From NCBI GenBank assembly GCA_934526185.1, contig CAKTAA010000032.1:1-23959 (forward strand): a stretch of DNA of 23,959 nt, written 5' to 3'. Shown piece after piece: positions 22,803-23,959 of the stretch; within the stretch, counting starts at the first letter, position 1; each line of letters opens with the position of its first letter. The notes under the pieces were generated by a model. It did no database searches, was not told the DNA's origin, and was given only the letters and a program-made list of their open reading frames with translations. The translations under genes were made by a program, and so were the position numbers. This DNA is from an uncultured Eubacteriales bacterium. GTDB taxonomy: Bacteria; Bacillota; Clostridia; Oscillospirales; CAG-272.

Positions 22803-23693
22803 ATGAAGCAGTCGACTATTTTACGCGCGATGACAAGGGACGGTTCCGCCCGTATACTTGTGGTGGATTCCACTGCTATGGTCAACCGCGCCATAGAGAT
22901 TCATAGAACTACGCCGACAGCGTCGGCGGCTCTCGGCCGTATACTGAGTGCGGCATCGCTGATGGGGTGTATGCTGAAAGAGGAGAAAAACACCCTGACG
23001 CTTCGCTTTCAGGGAGACGGCAGCGCCGGAACCGTATTGGCTGTTTCCGACATGTACGGAAACGTCAGGGGATATATCGAAAATCCAGATGCGGATGCGC
23101 CCAAAAGAGCCGATGGTAAACTGAATGTCGCCGGCATCATAGGGCGGGGACGTCTCAGTGTGGTTAAGGATTTGGGCATGAAAGAGCCTTATATCGGATT
23201 GACCGAAATCGTCAGCGGAGAAATTGCGGAGGATATCGCCTCCTACTTTGCGAGGAGCGAGCAGATTCCGACACTGTGTGCACTGGGGGTTCTTGTAGAT
23301 ATTGATTATAGCTGCAAGGGAGCAGGCGGCGTTATAGTTCAGCTTCTGCCCTATGCCGCAGAGGAAACGGCTGCGGTGCTTGAAAAGAATGCGGAATATC
23401 TGAAAAACATTTCGGGACTGTTTGGTGAAGGAAAAACATGCAGAGATGTTTTGCAGCTTGCGTCGCAGGATGTTCCTTATGATATTTTTGATGAAATACC
23501 GGTGGAGTATCGCTGTGACTGTTCGCGTGAGAGGACGGCCAGAGCACTTGCCAGTCTGGGACGCAGCGAGGTTGAAAGCATTGTACGCGAACAGGGAAAG
23601 GCAGAGGTGCAGTGCCATTTCTGCGGAAAAAAATACATTTTTGAGAAAGCGGATTTTGAAAAAATGTTTGAACGAACGGATAAAAAAGATTGA
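22803..23693 (+). CDS. hslO: Redox-regulated chaperone Hsp33
   Basis: Hsp33 holds unfolding proteins under oxidative stress when its zinc-bound cysteines form disulfides. This 296-aa protein carries the N-terminal domain (RAMTRDGSARILVVDSTAMV, ALGRILSAASLMG, YIENPDADAPKRADGKLNV). The C-terminal redox switch has Cys238 and Cys240 in YRCDCSRER and Cys271 and Cys274 in QCHFCGKKY, the normal CxC plus CxxC set. The ATG at 22803 (MKQSTILRAM) follows CGGAGAATATC; the upstream frame to 22764 is not used. No strong terminator was found before the tRNA promoter, only a weak AAAGC/GCTTT hairpin near 23718. Confidence 0.96.
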   Translation: MKQSTILRAMTRDGSARILVVDSTAMVNRAIEIHRTTPTASAALGRILSAASLMGCMLKEEKNTLTLRFQGDGSAGTVLAVSDMYGNVRGYIENPDADAPKRADGKLNVAGIIGRGRLSVVKDLGMKEPYIGLTEIVSGEIAEDIASYFARSEQIPTLCALGVLVDIDYSCKGAGGVIVQLLPYAAEETAAVLEKNAEYLKNISGLFGEGKTCRDVLQLASQDVPYDIFDEIPVEYRCDCSRERTARALASLGRSEVESIVREQGKAEVQCHFCGKKYIFEKADFEKMFERTDKKD

Positions 23694-23807
23694 TCGGACA
23701 GCCTTTTAATAGGATAAAGCTTAGCTTTTAACGGCAAGAGCAAAAAATGGATGCATTAAAAAACGAGAATATGTTCTATCGAAAAATGAAAAAAATAGAA
23801 AAAAGTA

Positions 23808-23836
23808 TTGACAAGTAAAAAAGGATATGCTATAAT
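23808..23836 (+). promoter_or_regulatory. Promoter of the tRNA-Val gene
   Basis: Perfect TTGACA (23808-23813) and TATAAT (23831-23836) boxes are separated by 17 nt, with transcription starting about 43 nt before the tRNA. The strength fits a tRNA operon that may continue beyond the window. Confidence 0.9.
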
Positions 23837-23885
23837 AAAAAAGTCGCGGGACAACACATAAGGAAATGTTTACCGCGATACAATC

Positions 23886-23959
23886 GGGAGCATAGCTCAG
23901 CTGGGAGAGCATCTGCCTTACAAGCAGAGGGTCATAGGTTCGAGCCCTATTGTTCCCAC
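23886..23959 (+). tRNA. tRNA-Val (TAC anticodon), 3' end cut by the window
   Basis: The acceptor stem GGGAGCA pairs with TGTTCCC (23951-23957) and the T loop is TTCGAGC. The anticodon arm TCTGC/GCAGA encloses CTTACAA, giving TAC at 23919-23921. The CCA end is only partly inside the window (A73 and one C). It may be the first gene of a tRNA cluster. Confidence 0.93.

Noticed and set aside
22821..23618. Minus-strand 265-codon ORF inside hslO
   Set aside because: Antisense shadow of hslO with no ribosome binding site; composition is Arg/Cys-rich without domain features.

Overview
The window looks like chromosomal DNA of a low-to-moderate G+C Firmicute, probably an anaerobic Clostridia/Eubacteriales member. 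The reasons are strong AGGAGG-type ribosome binding sites, sigma-A promoters with near-consensus TTGACA and TATAAT boxes, and T-tailed hairpin terminators. Family content points the same way: a short three-module MetH, a YerC/TrpR-like regulator, Hsp33, and the VTC-domain/DUF4956/carbohydrate-binding lipoprotein cluster often seen in gut Clostridia. No plasmid or phage replication genes, transposase, CRISPR array or rRNA were seen.

Layout. 1-1763: the 3' end of an unidentified gene, then an iron-type alcohol dehydrogenase with its own promoter and terminator and a striking 14-nt tandem repeat array just upstream of the promoter. 1827-2861: a small zinc-ribbon protein and an AT-rich stretch holding an orphan promoter and terminator (candidate small RNA). 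2862-6465, minus strand: a VTC-domain gene, a DUF4956 membrane protein and a beta-helix-like lipoprotein in one tight operon, followed by decayed coding sequence. Divergent from it, 6726-8614 carries an OmpR-type response regulator and histidine kinase. 8673-9437, minus: a PHP-domain phosphatase. 9653-9729: tRNA with CAU anticodon. 9780-11300: an AT-rich stretch with a PP-loop ATPase gene and gene scraps. 11338-14651: metF-metH, translationally coupled. 14855-16748: a membrane-bound XRE regulator, a UDG-superfamily DNA glycosylase and a lipoprotein. 16976-17848: rsmI. 17849-19430: an AT-rich, decaying stretch with a four-helix-bundle ORF preceded by a chain of RNA hairpins, and a frameshifted gene. 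19433-19509: tRNA-Arg (minus). 19640-23693: small ORF, membrane protein, lplA, YerC-like regulator, methyltransferase and hslO. 23886-end: tRNA-Val, cut by the window edge.

How the parts relate. Three functional blocks stand out. The metF-metH pair makes 5-methyl-THF and uses it to methylate homocysteine. Its leader is too short for a SAM riboswitch, and MetH lacks the reactivation domain. The VTC/DUF4956/lipoprotein operon lies head-to-head with a two-component system that may sense envelope or phosphate state and control it. The plus-strand genes from 19640 on are closely packed, and the first three overlap by 4 nt at each junction. The two AT-rich stretches each lie beside a tRNA gene and contain truncated or frameshifted genes, so they are the likely sites of past insertion. 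The most unusual items are the four-helix ORF with its hairpin chain, the 14-nt repeats upstream of the dehydrogenase promoter, and the nearly leaderless 44-codon ORF at 19640.

All identifications come from reading motifs by eye; no database search was possible.
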